Positions 51,011-63,895 of a stretch of DNA of 64,000 bases are shown here, piece by piece. Numbering within the stretch: the stretch's first letter is position 1; the number at the start of each line of letters is the position of its first letter. Origin of the DNA: Talpa occidentalis (taxonomy: Eukaryota > Chordata > Mammalia > Eulipotyphla > Talpidae); contig NW_023601322.1 in the NCBI RefSeq assembly GCF_014898055.3, positions 72,444,740-72,508,739 on the forward strand, given 5' to 3'. A program made the translations under genes and the position numbers. The notes beneath the pieces were generated by a model. That model was not told the DNA's origin, did no database searches, and worked only from the letters and a program-made list of their open reading frames with translations.

Positions 51011-53305
51011 CTCCGGCAGCGACGCTTTAGGGAGTAGTGTGTTTCTGATTTGTTCTTGGGACTCATTACTCACCTTCAATCCTTTTCTCCCAAATACACG
51101 TCTGGTTTCTCCTCAGCCTTTTTCCTCATTCCTTTGTTGAAGACAGTGAAGACTCCTTCGTTATATTTAAATTGTCAGCTTCCCAACACTCTCTAGTCTC
51201 CTTACATGTTTATCATCACTTATATAATCGACTTGCATCCTAATTTATTGACTTTTTCTGAAACGTTAGAATAAGCTCCCCTGCCTATCTGTACTGACCT
51301 AAATTTATAAGCACCAGACAGTGCCCTTAAAAAAAAAAAAAGCTACAATTGTAATAGTAATAAATGTACACAACTTGATGAGGTATAGTCCAGACGAATC
51401 ATGACCAGGATAAACAAGGTTTATCAATCAATTCCAGGATAAACAACGTTTTTTGTGCTTTTTTTTTATTTGAGAGTTTATGGAAGACAAGTGAAAAATC
51501 TTGATTTTTTAAAAAAATAGATATCTTGGTAGTTCATTTAGTCAGTTAAAAATGGAAAGTCAAATTATGCATTACATGCTTATTTCTGGGAAACCATTGG
51601 GATTGCTTTAGTTTATCTTAGTAGTTCTCAAGGATAGATGTGATTGATAAATGACATGCATACTTAAGATTCTTGATTAATTTCTATCTCCTTCACTATG
51701 ATTTACAAGGGCAAGTCCCATTCATTTTCTTTCAATTGACCACTTTTCCCCAAGTATAACAGATAAGAGCACAAGTTTTAAATTTACCTGAATATTTGCA
51801 AAAATTTTTCTTTAGAGAAAGTATCAGAACTTTCAGCAAGTTATATGTGTAACTTTTATTAGATCTTAGCTTTATTTATGCAGGCAAATAGCACTATTTG
51901 GTCGATTTAAAATACAAAGCTGGACACATTATCTGTGCTAAAACTAAATCACTTTCTGCTTAACTTTAGGCAGTAAGCTGATGCTTGGACTTCTCTCTAT
52001 CACACCAATAAGTTAAAAATATAAAGGGAGAGAAAGAATTAGCTGATAATTTCTTTCTTTAAAAGAAATATCTCAGCAGATCAAAGTATCAGAAAGACAA
52101 AGCATTGGAGATAAAGTTAGGTGCCTGTTGGGCTGCAGGTCCAGAAGCAGGCAGTAAGTACATTCTATGGGTTAGGACACACAGCAAGCACATCACATGA
52201 TGGACAGAGACAAACAAACCAAACTCTTCCTTCATGTTAACTCTCACTGCAAAAACAATCAAACTATCACTTGCTATTGACCCATATAGCCTTAAACTTC
52301 AGCTTTACAGAGGAGGCAGAAGAAAGGGCAACAAGATTCCCCATCGTTGATGAATGGAATGGTGATTTCCCAAAATTACCTCAAGGACAGGCGCTCTAAA
52401 CCAACTCTATCAGCCCTGGTTTGGGGGTACAGAAAATGCAACTAAAAAATCCACAGATAGGAGGAGGAAAGCTGGGCAGAGACAAATGAGCTAAAATGAT
52501 AAAGACCCTCCCAATCAAATAAGCCTACAGCCTAAATACTAAAAACATGAAGAAATCTATTTAAATTCTGCCAATATCACATTAAAAATTGGCAGTTGAA
52601 TTCACTCCAGAAAGAATTATATAATACTTTAAATATTCTTTACACAAAACAGGCAGAAATGAAAAATAGACAAATATTTAAAAAATCAGCCTTGGAAATG
52701 AAAAATGTGGTTATGCAAATATAATAGTCAATAGATGAAATTAAACTCAATGTAGACATAGTCAAAAGAGGAATTAATGAAATCCCTCTAATAGGAATCC
52801 TGAAGGTAAAATATAAGATGGAATGACAAAGAAATATTTAAAACACCTTTTTATGTCACTCAATTAAATAAAAAAAACACAGCCAAGAAGTTTCCCAAAT
52901 TGTAGACAGATAAGGACCTTTGGATATGTGTACTCTGAAAAATAAACATCATAATCATATTCTGAAACAATAAATTATAGTAAAACTATAGAATATTAAG
53001 AAACACAAATAATACTGAAAGCTAACAAACTATCTTCAAATGAACAATTAGACTAACAGGAGGAATCAATAACAAAAGTGTCCAAAAGACAATACAGTAT
53101 CTCAAATATATAAGAATTTTAATTTTAATTTTCAATATGGAATTTTAAACCCAGCTATCCTTGAGGAATAAGCAAGAATTCTGCCACCCAGACACCAACT
53201 TAAGAGTTAAGGCACCTTCAGCATAGTTTCCATCAAATTGGGTGTACAACATAGCACTACTTACTCAGTGACTGGCAACTTATTCAAGGTTTTTTCTTAC
53301 TAGAT
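51011..53305. other. CAMLG-SEC24A intergenic sequence
   Basis: AT-rich; about 52600-53200 vaguely resembles the internal part of an old L1 or HAL1. No gene or promoter seen besides the CAMLG CpG island edge. Confidence 0.45.
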
Positions 53306-53560
53306 ATATTTATTTATGCATACAAGAATTGGGGTACAGGCCAGAGGTGCGGAAGGGGTGAGAGGATTCACCAGAGACAGAGTGGAGAGCAGAACAGGCA
53401 GGTTGTCTGAAATACACTTCTGAGGGGAGTAGCAGGCAAGCCAGGAGAGTTCTGCTGCGCCATGTGGGTAGCTCCCTGGCTGGGGATCAAACTCTTCCTG
53501 CAGTAGCTGCAGATTGCCTTACAGTGCTGAGGCTTAACCCCTTGTGCCACCAGGGAGGCC
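53306..53560 (-). repeat. SINE type B
   Basis: Reverse orientation; head CCACCAGGGAGGCC at 53547-53560. Confidence 0.91.
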
Positions 53561-53594
53561 TGACTGGAAAGTTATTCATATCACTTTTATTTTT

Positions 53595-53833
53595 TAATTT
53601 TTGCATAGAAGAACTAGGGTGTATGCCAGAAACACAGGGAGTGAAAGGACTCACCAGGTACAGCACAGGGAGCAGAACAGGCAGACTGACTGAAATACAG
53701 GACTAAGGGGAGCAGTGAGCAAGACAGGAGAGGTATGCTGCACCATCCGTGGGTTAGCTCCCTGGCCTGGGATCGAACCCAGGCCTTAGTGGTGATAGTG
53801 CTGAGTCTTAAGCCTAGGACACCAGGGAGGCCC
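53595..53833 (-). repeat. SINE type C, one of two at the same target
   Basis: Flanked by TCATATCACTTTTATTTTT at about 53576 and 53834. Confidence 0.9.
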
Positions 53834-53854
53834 CTCATATCACTTTTATTTTTA

Positions 53855-54154
53855 TTTTTTTTTTAATAGAGGCATGTTTTATTTATTTATTTGTTTGTTT
53901 TGTTTATGCATGCACTGGGTACAGTCGGAAGCGCGGGAGGGTGAGAGAATTCACCAGAGCCAGAGCAGGGAGCAGAGCAGGCAGAAGGACCAAAGTACAC
54001 TGCTGAGGGGAGCAGCGGGCGGCAGGAGAGGTCTGCGCGCCATGTGGGACCCTCCTCCAGTGGCCGGGGAGCAGCCGGGGATCGAACCGGCGCCGCAGAG
54101 GCCGCGGGCAGCTTTGCAACCCAGCGCTCAACCGCTGCGCCACCAGGGAGGCCC
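53855..54154 (-). repeat. SINE type A with 3' tag, second at the same target
   Basis: Reverse orientation. Beyond the TAAA repeats it carries ACATGCCTCTATT then A-tail. A third TCATATCACTTTTA copy follows at about 54156. Confidence 0.93.
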
Positions 54155-54179
54155 CTTCATATCACTTTTAATAAGTCAC

Positions 54180-57038
54180 TATGTGTAAGTTCCTTCAATG
54201 AACTTTTATTGAATAGCCAAATTGATAAGTTAGCACAGTTCAAATGATTATTTGCAGGGGTTACAAATGAGGTTTTTTTTTTTTTAACAGGAATAAAACA
54301 GTGAAAATTACAAACTATAAAAAGGAAGACAAATCTTGTTTCTAACATTTCAGAGAAGCAAGATTGAACACAGCACATTGAAGATCAATACGTATTTGAA
54401 TTTGAGAACAAGATTTTAATGTTACAATATTATACACTACTTTACAAAATTAAAATTTCTATATAAGGATTATAATTGTAATAGTTAACAAAATCTTGAA
54501 ATCACATTTGGTGGTCCCCTAGATAACAGCTGTTATGCATCTTTGATTAGAAGAAATAAATCTTTTATTCTAATTATTGTAAAACAGTCTATTAGACTCA
54601 ATACATTTAATTAAATTAAAACAATGAAATATATGCAAACTAAAATAAATGGTACTGTTTGAGTGAATATTAATGTCAGACTTACAGAAATGTTATTTAA
54701 AAAATTCTAGAAATTAGAAAAATAGAGTACTTTTTATGGTAGGACTGCCATGCTCAGATTTAAATACCAAGATTGCCCTTGTCTGTTACTTTAGTAGTTG
54801 TAGATCTGTAGAAAATTCAAGATCTTTCATAATTTACAACTACAATAAAAAAAATATGGCATAGTGTAAATATTAGTTGCTTTACATCAAAGGTAATACA
54901 AGATGGGAAAGCAGGTTGTGTCCTGCAGCGAAAGGAAAAAAAAAAAAACCAACTAAACTAAAAAACACATTCAATATTGCAAAAAATAATTGCTTAATAT
55001 CAGTATCTCCAAAAGGTTCATCTCATTCCCTCATTTTTGGAGAATATTGTGAATCCTAACTAAATTTATGCTATTATGATGTGGTGATTATAAAATTATT
55101 CTGGATTGCACATGTTATATAATATCTAAAATAATTTTTTAAAGTAAATTTGTGAAATATACTAACAAAGCATGTGGTAATAATCAGAGTCATACCCACT
55201 TAGGGATGAAGTGAGGCACAAGGAAGAGTATTGTCCCTAGAAGCACAAACATTTCCTTCTGGAAGATTCTTTACTTCTATTAAGAAAGGATTTACAAATA
55301 TCAACATTTAAAATTCACATTATGAAGATAATTTTAGTTATTTTAAGAAACATCAGTGCATAATGACTCAGTTTCTTTAAAAGAAGGGAAAATATAAATT
55401 TAATTTGCTACAATTCAAAACTTGCTTCCTAATAAAAGAAGCTCTTTCAAGAAATTTCCAGTTCAATGTACCACTTGCATACTGAAAATAAACTTTAACA
55501 CTGCTTAAGGGAGATGATATTTTTATAAAGCACAATTCCTCTCATTGAGCTGGTAAGCAGTAGTGTATATTTAGTGAGCTTGCTTCTTCCCTAACCCAAA
55601 ACAACTCAGTAAAAGTCAGCTCATATTGATGTAAACCTGAAAGTTACTATTTCATTGGTGATCATGAGACCAGATTGTAAACACATATTTCTAACACATT
55701 AAAACAAAGAAACAAAAGTCTCTTCATCAAGTATTACACACAAACATCTTTACCTTTAAGAAGTTCTTCTGAGACAAGATGAATCAGTGAAAAGTGGGTT
55801 TAACTCTTTTAAAGATTTTCTATCATAGCACTTTAAGTATACAAATGTATAATTTACCTATCTGTAAACAAAATTCACTTAATGGTTCTAATTATAATAT
55901 TTCTCTGAATGAATTAAAAAAAACAATCTCTTGAGCATGTTCAGAAATCAAGTTCTTTTCATAACTTCAGTATACTGGATTCGTGTAATCTTAATATCCA
56001 CCAAATCAAACAGCAGCATTCATGCTTTAATAGGTATTAATATTTAAGAATAAATATTTCGTATGAGCGGCTTCCAATTTAATTACTAAACTCCTTAGAA
56101 AAATGTTACTGGTGCATTTGAGACAGCATTTAAGACACTTGAAATCTTTCATTCATCCTCATTTCACCAATATAACATTTTTATTATCCATCAGAGAAGA
56201 AATATGTAAAACAAAACCCACTTAAAGAATCAAGATAACTAAAGTGTCTCATCTCCCCATTATCACTGCCCATTCCAATGTATTTATGAAGAGCTTAGAT
56301 TCTTTCACTGTAGAATAACACAGCGTGTCGAGGTCTTCTGCACTCAAATCAGAAAACCACTTAATAGTTTTCACTTCAAATCAAAGTGACTTTGTTCTTC
56401 AAGTATAGAGAATACTGACAGATTTTAAAGCTTGACTGTATGATTTCATACCCTTCTCAAGTTAAGACTAGAGTTTAGTTTTAATTAACATGATCCTTTT
56501 TCTTCTTAACAAAAGAAAAAACAGATGTGGGGGATTAGATTCTAGTTTTTCTACGTATGTACCTTTGAAGTTTGTTTTTTTTTTTTAAAAAAAAGATCAT
56601 TATCAATGGATTTGTAACTTCCCTGCAACACTTAGTCTTCTGAGGTTTAAAATGTAGCAGCCAAAAATTCAGGAACAAAATGAGAAATATACAACCAGAA
56701 CACAGAAGTCTTTATTTTACAAAATGTACTTTGCCTCTGCAATATTGTCTCATCTCATTCCAATTCATAATAACTCAAACATAATTGGCAGCAAAGGGAA
56801 AAAAGGTATCCAATCATATGCAGATATATTTTGATTTGAAAAATACAGTATTTCAAAGTTGCATGTTTGATTCTCTGCTGTGGTCCTTTATTTGCTATAG
56901 TTTGTTGAAATCACAGTGAGAACATCTAATCATCACATTAATCCACAAACCTAATAGAAAAGGAAGGTACTATACATTCTCAGGTGGTCTGCATTATTGT
57001 GACTTTCCTTAGAAACATCTATGTCAAATACCATTTGT
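54180..57038 (-). other. Probable long SEC24A 3' UTR
   Basis: About 2.9 kb of AT-rich, largely repeat-free sequence directly after the SEC24A stop; SEC24A mRNAs are known to have multi-kilobase 3' UTRs. Minus-strand AATAAA candidates include 54569-54564 and 54210-54205, the latter just before a cluster of SINEs. Where it ends is an inference. Confidence 0.45.
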
Positions 57039-57153
57039 TCATTTATTCACTTGTTGCTGTATATGCAGGAGGAATTCATAATAAGATAATGCAGACTCTG
57101 TTCTGTCTTCTACCATGTTTTGGAGGAAGCTTGCTTTCATTGGACTTTCATCC
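57039..57153 (-). CDS. SEC24A: SEC24A last coding exon with stop
   Basis: 115 coding nt finishing Arg and encoding [19 protein letters not shown] through IQQQVNK, then TGA at 57041-57039. Acceptor CCTAAG. The TGA directly follows AATAAA, which is coding here. Confidence 0.95.
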
Positions 57154-60100
57154 CTTAGGAACAAATGACAAAAATATTTATATATATAAGAAAAAGGGTA
57201 ATAGTAAAATACACTGGATTTGTCACAGGTTTTTGACATTCTGATAAACATTATAACATTTTAATAGCTAATTTTATTTTTTATATTTTATTTTATATAA
57301 TTCTTACATCATTTTTAATTTTTGCACAATGTATGCATTTTCATTTTGGTTATATTCCCCATACAATTGCACCCCCCTTATTTTGACCCTAACCCTTCCT
57401 CTCCCTACCACCCACCCCCTCCCCCCACCCCACCCCGGCAATAGTGTGTCTCTGGTTTATAGTTGCTTGCTGATTTTCATTTTTACTTTGTATTAATTAG
57501 TCTTTTTCCTGGTCCCTTATTTAGGTTCTCTAAATTCCTTCTACGAGTGAGACCATCCAGTATTTTTCTTTTTCTTTCTGACTTATTTCGCTGAGCATGA
57601 TCCCTTCTAGCTCCATCCATGTTGCTGCAAACTGCATGTGTTTATCTATTTTGATTGCTGAGTAATATTCCATTGTATATATGTACCACATCTTCTTGAT
57701 CCAGTCATCTATTTTTGGGCATTTGGGTTGTTTCCATAGCTTAGTTTTAATAGCTAATTTTAGAGGCATTCTCTGAAATACTTGTATCTCAGAATAAACT
57801 TCATGTCATATGGGGGACAAGTTTACAATGAAATTAAAAGAAACTTTTTACTAATGACTCAATATAAAGCATAATTTAGTACTATTTATTGAAAATTATT
57901 TTTCCTTTCTATATTTTCTAAAGTGTTTGCTAAAGCAATGGGTCACATATATTCCAGAATTGAAAATTATTTTTCTTTTCTTGTCTATATTCTTCTAAAG
58001 TATTTGCTAAAGCAATAGGTCACATATATTCCGGACTCACAGCAGGTCCTTGGAATGTTAAACAACTTGCTTTACTACTAGCAAATGAAAAGTTCAACAT
58101 ACCTTATTATATAAAGTATTGGGAAAAATGGTCTCTGCTCTCTAAGCCAGGAGATGAAAGCTGTTGTTCTGGCAGATTCCGGTGTATCAAGTTCTGGAAG
58201 GTCGGTCTATTGAACAAAAACAGCAATATCCAGCTTGCTCTAATCATATATAATTAATATATCGTTTACAGAGCTCCTCAAACTTTATCATTTATATGTA
58301 TCACTAGGTACCTTGCTGAATTACAGATAGTGATTTAGGAAATCTGGGGAGTTGCCCTAGGTTGTGCTTACCACAATTTTTTAGTAAGGGGTAGGCAAAC
58401 TTCTTAAAGGGCCAGAGAGTAAATATTTTAGGCTTGCAGATCATTTGGTCTCTATTGCAACTACTCATCTCTGCTATTGTTCCACTAACACACCCACAGA
58501 CAATACATAATTGAATGGACGTGGTTATGACTCAAAAAACCCGTTAGGAGCCTCCCCGGTGGCACAAAGGTTGAGCGCTGGACTGCGAAGCTGCCCACAG
58601 CCTCTGCAGCGCCAGTCAGATCCCCCGCCGCAGGTGAGAGGGCCACATGGCGCACAGACCTCTCCTGCAGCACCCACTGCTCCTCTCAGCAGTGTATTTT
58701 GTGGGTCTGCCTGTTCTGTTCCCCGCTCTGGCTCTGGTGAATTCTCTCACCCTTCCACGCTTCTGACTGTACCCAGTGCTTGTATAAATAAATAAATAAA
58801 TTTATTAAAAAAAAAAAAAAACCTGTTAGTCATAAAATCAGGTGGCAGTACTCCTTGGAAAGTTTGCTGAGCCCTGATCTAAAATATCCCACCTCTTCTC
58901 TCCAGGTGACTAGAACATTAGAATTAACTGATTCATTAAAGCAATTACAGTAAATATGACTTCTTACTTAGAATCTGGTCATCCAAATTAATCAAACTCT
59001 GAAAGCTAATGCTTAGTCTAACTCTAAGTCTGAGGTGTCTTTTAAATACATAAATTTCTTAGTGACATCAATGAATGGAGTTAAACTCATAATATATGAA
59101 AAAGTGACAACATAAAACATAAATTCCACAATTGGTGACAAACAGGCAGCAGGGCGGTAAAAAATATGACACTAAATAAGACCATGTTATAATTAATTCT
59201 AATTTTAAAATTCAAAACTATCCGAATGCTACAGAATTTAACAAGTGCTTCCTTATGGATTATTTCAATTACTTCTCCATAAGCAACACCATTCTTATTT
59301 TATTAATGAAGTTGTTTGTGACTTAAACAAGGTGACAGAGCTATTATTAGTATCTTCAATATTATCAACATAAATCCAACTAGAACTAGTAAATGATTTG
59401 CTTGTGTGGCAATTATCTTAGTTCTTATTTCAAAGCAGCAGTTAAAGGGCCCTTCAAAAAACAGTAAATAACTTACCCAAAACACACAAAAAAAAGTAGT
59501 AAGATTAATGTCAATTGCAGCAACCTACTTTTTTTTGCCATTAACTGAATTTGTTAACTTTTTCCCTAAAATAGTATAGTGCCTTAGACACATAAGAACA
59601 TATAAATCAATAATATAATAAAATAACCTAAAGCATATATTTAAAACAAAATAATTATTTTCACTTGGAAGAGAAACATATTCTGTGGATACATCTTATT
59701 TTTTGAGAAAACTTTTAGTACTATGCTATGATTTCAAATGGGAAATTCATGTTTGTGCCATATTTGAAATGCTTTTTAAATGGACTGCAATCACTGTAGT
59801 AACAGTCTTACCATAATCTGTGGGATTAATGCATAGTTTTGAACTCCTAGAACTTGGCTGAGAAAATTTTGTCCACAATTTTTTCCAACCCAGAGCATCA
59901 GTACCTAGAGACAGGAAGAAAATTATTTCGTGATAGATCATAATATTAAGTTGTTGACTCACTGAAGATGTTTTCAAAGATCAAAACAATGAGTAAGTTT
60001 AGTGAGATTGTACAGCCTTCAACTGCACTAATAATTACTATTTATCTTGATGAGACATGTAATGCTTGGCATGAAAGGAGGTTATGGAGGGGGAAGGTGG

Positions 60101-63100
60101 CTAATACAAATACAAAACCTACCTGGCACATAATCTGTTCAGGAAAAGAGCTACAATGGGGAATGAAGGTATGGGAGTGTGTAAAGAGAAGGATCACAAT
60201 CAGTCAGACTACTCACAGAGCCTGCATCCATAAGGAAAGCTCCATCCCTGTTCAGCTTTTCTACTGAAAGCTGGAGAATAGGCGGTTGAGGTATGGTACG
60301 ATCATTGATGTTGAGCGCTCCCTGAGGAATTACACAAAGGAGAAAAGCTTTTCAATACAGGTAACACAGATCACAGTTAAACAAAAAGTATTTCATTTTT
60401 TATTTTTTTTAATTTTTTTTTAAATAGTTTTTTTTTTTTTTATAGAGGCATGTTTTTATTTATTTATTTATTATATTTGTTTGTCTTGTTTATACATGCA
60501 CTGGGTACAGTCAGAAGCGCGGGAGTGTGAGAGAATTCACCAGAGCCAGAGCGGGGAGCAGAGCAGGCAGAAGGGCTGAAGTACACTGCTGAGGGGAGCA
60601 GCGGGTGGCAGGAGAGGTCTGCGCACCATGTGGGATCCTCCTCCGGTGGCCGGGGAGCAGCCGGGGATCGAACCGGCGCCGCAGAGGCCGCGGGCAGCTT
60701 CGCAACCCAGCGCTCAACCGTTGCGCCACCGGGGAGGCCCAACAAAAAGTATTTCAATGAATGTTACCTCAGAGACCTTAAGGCTTACTTAGGTAAATCA
60801 CAATTATTCATACTTAAGTATGAATAAGATGAAGAAATATTTGTCACTTACCTAAAAAAAGTAACTTCTGATCTTAACTATTATTTTGAAAGATAATGAA
60901 ATAAAGGCAACCAATATCCATATTTCCTACTCAGATGAATTATTTTACTGAGATCCAAGTAAAGTCTTGAAATTACTTATTATCTGCTCATAGCATGGTA
61001 TATAAGTCATGTACACATTCTGAGGAAGGAGTAAAAAGCCTAATGCAAATGAGATTTTAATACCTCTCTCCACTTTCACATTTATTTATTAAAACCACAA
61101 AAGGAAGTTTCTTGTTTATAACTATTGTAATATTATCTGAAAACACACACACACATCTTTAAATAGACCTATTGGTGACCTAAAACAAAGTACTTAAATT
61201 AGATATTGAATTAAATTATATCTAAAGTAAATAAAATACAGTCCTACTAAGTTGTATTGCACCTCCAATGATAAGGTTTTGGCTTTATCAAAGTAGCTTA
61301 AGACCTCTAGTCTTGGGGCATGTGGGGAGTAGAAAAGAGACTATAACCCACATATAGCAAATAAAAAATTACCCCTGGAGGTTTTCTAATGTGAACTAAG
61401 AAAAGAGAGCCTTGGGCCTCCCTGGTGGCACAGGCGGTTGAGCACAGCACTGTGAAGCTGTCCATAGCCTCTGCAGTGCCGGTTCGATTCCCACCGGCCT
61501 CGGAGCAACTCACATGGCGGAGCAAACCTCTCCTGTCTCGCCCGCTGCTCCCCTCACAGTGTATTTCATCAGTCTGCCTGTTCTGTTCCCCACTCTGTCT
61601 CTGGTGAATCCTCTCACCCTTCCGCTCATCTGGCCTATACCCTGGCTATTGTATAAATAAAATAAATCTTTAAAAAAAAAAAAAGAAAGAAAGAAAGAAA
61701 AGAAAAGAGAGGCTTGTCTTTGGTGGTAAAAAAGAAAAAAAAAAAAAGGGAAGCTACTTTCTTATCTTAAAAAGACTGATCTGAAAGAATGGGGAGGGCT
61801 TCCCGGGTGTTGCAGTGGTTGAGTGCTGGGCTGCGAGGCTGCCCGCAGCCTCTACAGCGCCAGTTCGATCCCCGGCAGCCGGCGAGGGTACCACATGGCA
61901 TGAACAGACCTCTCCTGTCGCGCCCGTTGCTCCCCTCAGCAGTGTATCTCAGTCAGTCTGCCTGTTCTGTTTCCCACTCTGGCTCTGGTGAGTTCTCTCA
62001 CCCTCCAGCGCTTCTGACTATACCCAGTGCTTGTATAAATAAATAAATAAATAAATAAATCTTAAAAAAAAAAAAAAAAATTATGTTCCTGGCAAGTCCA
62101 TGTGTGTTGAGAGCTTCTCTGACTATCCTCCTCTGGGCCGTTTTGCTGTTCGTGACATGAGACAGACGGTTGCTGTGGGTGTCATCAAAGCAGTGGACAA
62201 GAAGGCAGCTGGAGCTGGCAAGGTCACCAAGTCTGCCCAGAAAGCTCAGAAGGCTAAATGAATATTATCCCCAATACCTGCCACCCCAGTCTTAATCAGT
62301 GGTGGAAGAACGGTCTCAGAACTGTTTATCTCAATTGGCCATTTAAGTTTAATAGTAAAAGACTGGTTAATGATAACAATGCATCATAAAACCTTCCGAA
62401 GGAAAGGAAAATGTTTTTGTGGACCATTTGGTTTCTTTTGTGTGGCAGTTTTAAGTTATTAGTTTTTAAAATCAGTACTTTTTAATGCAAACAACTTGAC
62501 CAAAAAATCTGTCACAGAATTTTGAGACCCATTAAAACAAAGTTTAATGAGAAAAAAAAAAATTATGAAAGAATGGGGAATCACAAGGAGAGAATTTGAA
62601 TCTGAGCTAGACCTGAGTCTAATCCCACCCTAGCCTTCCCTAGGGTCTGTTTTTGAGTACAATCAATCTTTCCTTCCTAAGTTTACATGCAACCCAAAGA
62701 GTCCTGATAGATACACCACTGACATGGTAGTAGTACTTTATTTTTCTTTCTGGTGCTTTCCATATAATACACAAAAATATATTACATTTATATTTTTATG
62801 CTAATATACCATTTTTAAAAAAAGATTTATTGATGCATACAAGCACTGTAGGCCAGAGGTATGGGGGCGGGGTGGGGGTGGGTAAGAGGATTCACCAGAG
62901 ACAGTGTGGAGAGCAGAGCATACAGATCTACTGAGATATACTGCTAAGGGGAGCAGCTGGCAAAACAGGAGAGGTCTGCTACTTCATGTGGGTTAGCTAC
63001 CTAGCCGGGGATCAAACTCAGGCTACACTGGCTGGCAATAGCTTGATAGCTCTGAGACTTAACCCCTGCGCCACTAAGGAGGCCCCAATATACCATTTTT

Positions 63101-63895
63101 TTAATGTGAAAAAAAGGCAGGCCCAGTTAGATGAACTTATCAAAAATATGATTAATGTACAATTACTTTTTAAAAATAAACACAAAAGTATTTTTTACTT
63201 AGTATTCAGAAACACAGATTACAAGATAACATTTTCATACTTGTAATTTCAACTCAGGTAAATTTTCTATCAGAGAAACTGATAGAAATACTTAGACAAT
63301 ACTTAGAAATACTTAGATAAATACTATTTTTCTAATCCAAGAAATTCCAGATGGCAGAAAGAGGCCGAATTATAACAGCAATGAAATTATGTATTTAAAA
63401 AAGTACACTGTTTTTGTTGCTGTTATTGCTGTTTCTTTCTTCCCAAGAACACTGTTACACTAAACACTGACCTGGGATGTTTAGTAAGTTCACCCTCGGG
63501 TCACTCCTTTCAGATCAATTTATTTAGTTATAAGTTGCTCTGGTCAATCTGACATCTCTATATACTCTAGAAATTTGTCGTAAGCAACTTAAATAAAGGT
63601 ACTTGCCCAAACCAAAATTTGTTTGCACAGATCTAGCAAAGGAATAAAATATAAAGCTTCAAAAAATCAACCTGTACTCACTTCTGACTAGGTTCAATGT
63701 AATTAGGTTTCTAAACCTTCAAGTAAAAGTCACTAAAAAAACAAATCAATCTATTACCTCATCCGAGAGATTGTCAACTCTGTACAAATTGGGATGAGTT
63801 GTGAGCATAAGGTAAACCAAGGGCTGATTTTTCACTTGACACATAGCAAAAATGCGTTCATCTAGACGTGCATTTGTCCCAGTCTGGAATGATTT
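57039..63895 (-). CDS. SEC24A: SEC24A, last 184 residues in 5 exons (5' part outside window)
   Basis: COPII inner-coat subunit that binds SEC23 and selects cargo at ER exit sites. Exons 63758-63895, 60217-60321, 59812-59904, 58103-58206 and 57039-57153 join in phase to 555 nt, 184 residues plus TGA. They cover the end of the helical domain and the C-terminal gelsolin-like domain, closing with [14 protein letters not shown]. From memory human SEC24A has about 1,093 residues, so this is roughly 910-1093. Assignment to SEC24A rather than SEC24B rests on remembered sequence and on the SEC24A-CAMLG-DDX46 gene order. An EEF1A1 retropseudogene and several SINEs sit in the introns. Confidence 0.93.
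57277..57744 (-). mobile_element. 5'-truncated L1 in the last SEC24A intron
   Basis: L1 3' end in the same orientation as SEC24A: ORF2 C-terminus ([20 protein letters not shown]) and a G-rich 3' UTR (C-rich on the plus strand at about 57404-57436). Exact 18-bp duplication TTTTAATAGCTAATTTTA at 57259-57276 and 57745-57762. Lies about 120 nt upstream of the last exon. Confidence 0.93.
58103..58206 (-). CDS. SEC24A: SEC24A exon, next to last
   Basis: 104 nt, encoding [12 protein letters not shown] through FFPILYII plus two bases of Arg. Acceptor AATAG, donor GTATGT. Confidence 0.94.
58384..58890 (+). mobile_element. hAT/Charlie-type MER element split by a SINE
   Basis: GGGGTAGGCAAACTTCTTAAAGGGCCAGA, ATATTTTAGGCTTGCAGATC and ACAATACATAATTGAATGGAC are the known sequence of a non-autonomous hAT MER family; the other end (GTTTGCTGAGCCCTGAT) follows the SINE. 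Exact subfamily not assigned. Confidence 0.7.
58547..58817 (+). repeat. SINE type A inside the hAT/MER element
   Basis: Flanked by AAAAAACCCGTTAG and AAAAAACCTGTTAG. Confidence 0.92.
59812..59904 (-). CDS. SEC24A: SEC24A exon, third from the end
   Basis: 93 nt, phase 0, encoding [20 protein letters not shown] and on to the final ATG. The LMLWVG strand is characteristic of the SEC23/SEC24 gelsolin domain. Acceptor CTCTAG, donor GTAAGA. Confidence 0.94.
60217..60321 (-). CDS. SEC24A: SEC24A exon, fourth from the end
   Basis: 105 nt, phase 0, encoding [18 protein letters not shown] through FLMDAGS, the beginning of the gelsolin-like domain. Acceptor CCTCAG, donor GTGAGT. Confidence 0.94.
60398..60740 (-). 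repeat. SINE type A with 3' tag
   Basis: Reverse orientation. Tail extended by AACATGCCTCTATA and A-rich sequence. Duplication AACAAAAAGTATTTCA at about 60382 and 60741. High CpG content suggests a young copy. Confidence 0.93.
61414..61696 (+). repeat. SINE, intermediate type
   Basis: GGGCCTCCCTGGTGGCACAGGCGG head; tail has (GAAA)n; AGAAAAGAGAG flanks both sides. Confidence 0.91.
61796..62080 (+). repeat. SINE type A hosting the EEF1A1 pseudogene
   Basis: Its left duplication TGAAAGAATGGGGA is at 61782-61795; the right copy (62566-62579) now lies beyond the EEF1A1 insertion. Confidence 0.93.
62085..62562 (+). pseudogene. EEF1A1 processed pseudogene, 5'-truncated, nested in a SINE tail
   Basis: Encodes the last 58 residues of eEF1A1 in an intact frame (62085-62258, starting [17 protein letters not shown] and ending SAQKAQKAK), TGA at 62259, then about 290 nt of EEF1A1 3' UTR and a short poly(A) at 62552-62562. 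One visible change from remembered human protein is Lys-Pro-Met to Lys-Ser-Met, so the copy is fairly young. It is too truncated to be functional. It lies in a SEC24A intron, antisense to the gene, directly after the A-tail of a SINE. Confidence 0.93.
62818..63086 (-). repeat. SINE type C
   Basis: Reverse orientation; AATATACCATTTTT flanks both sides. Confidence 0.91.
63758..63895 (-). CDS. SEC24A: SEC24A exon, fifth from the end
   Basis: 138 nt, phase 0 at both ends, encoding [16 protein letters not shown] through VDNLSDE. Acceptor TTACAG, donor GTAATA. Part of the helical domain leading into the gelsolin-like fold. Confidence 0.93.

Noticed and set aside
61796..62562. Single chimeric SINE-EEF1A1 retrotransposition
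   Set aside because: Kept only as the alternative: nested insertion explains both A-run/TTATG copies without an indel.
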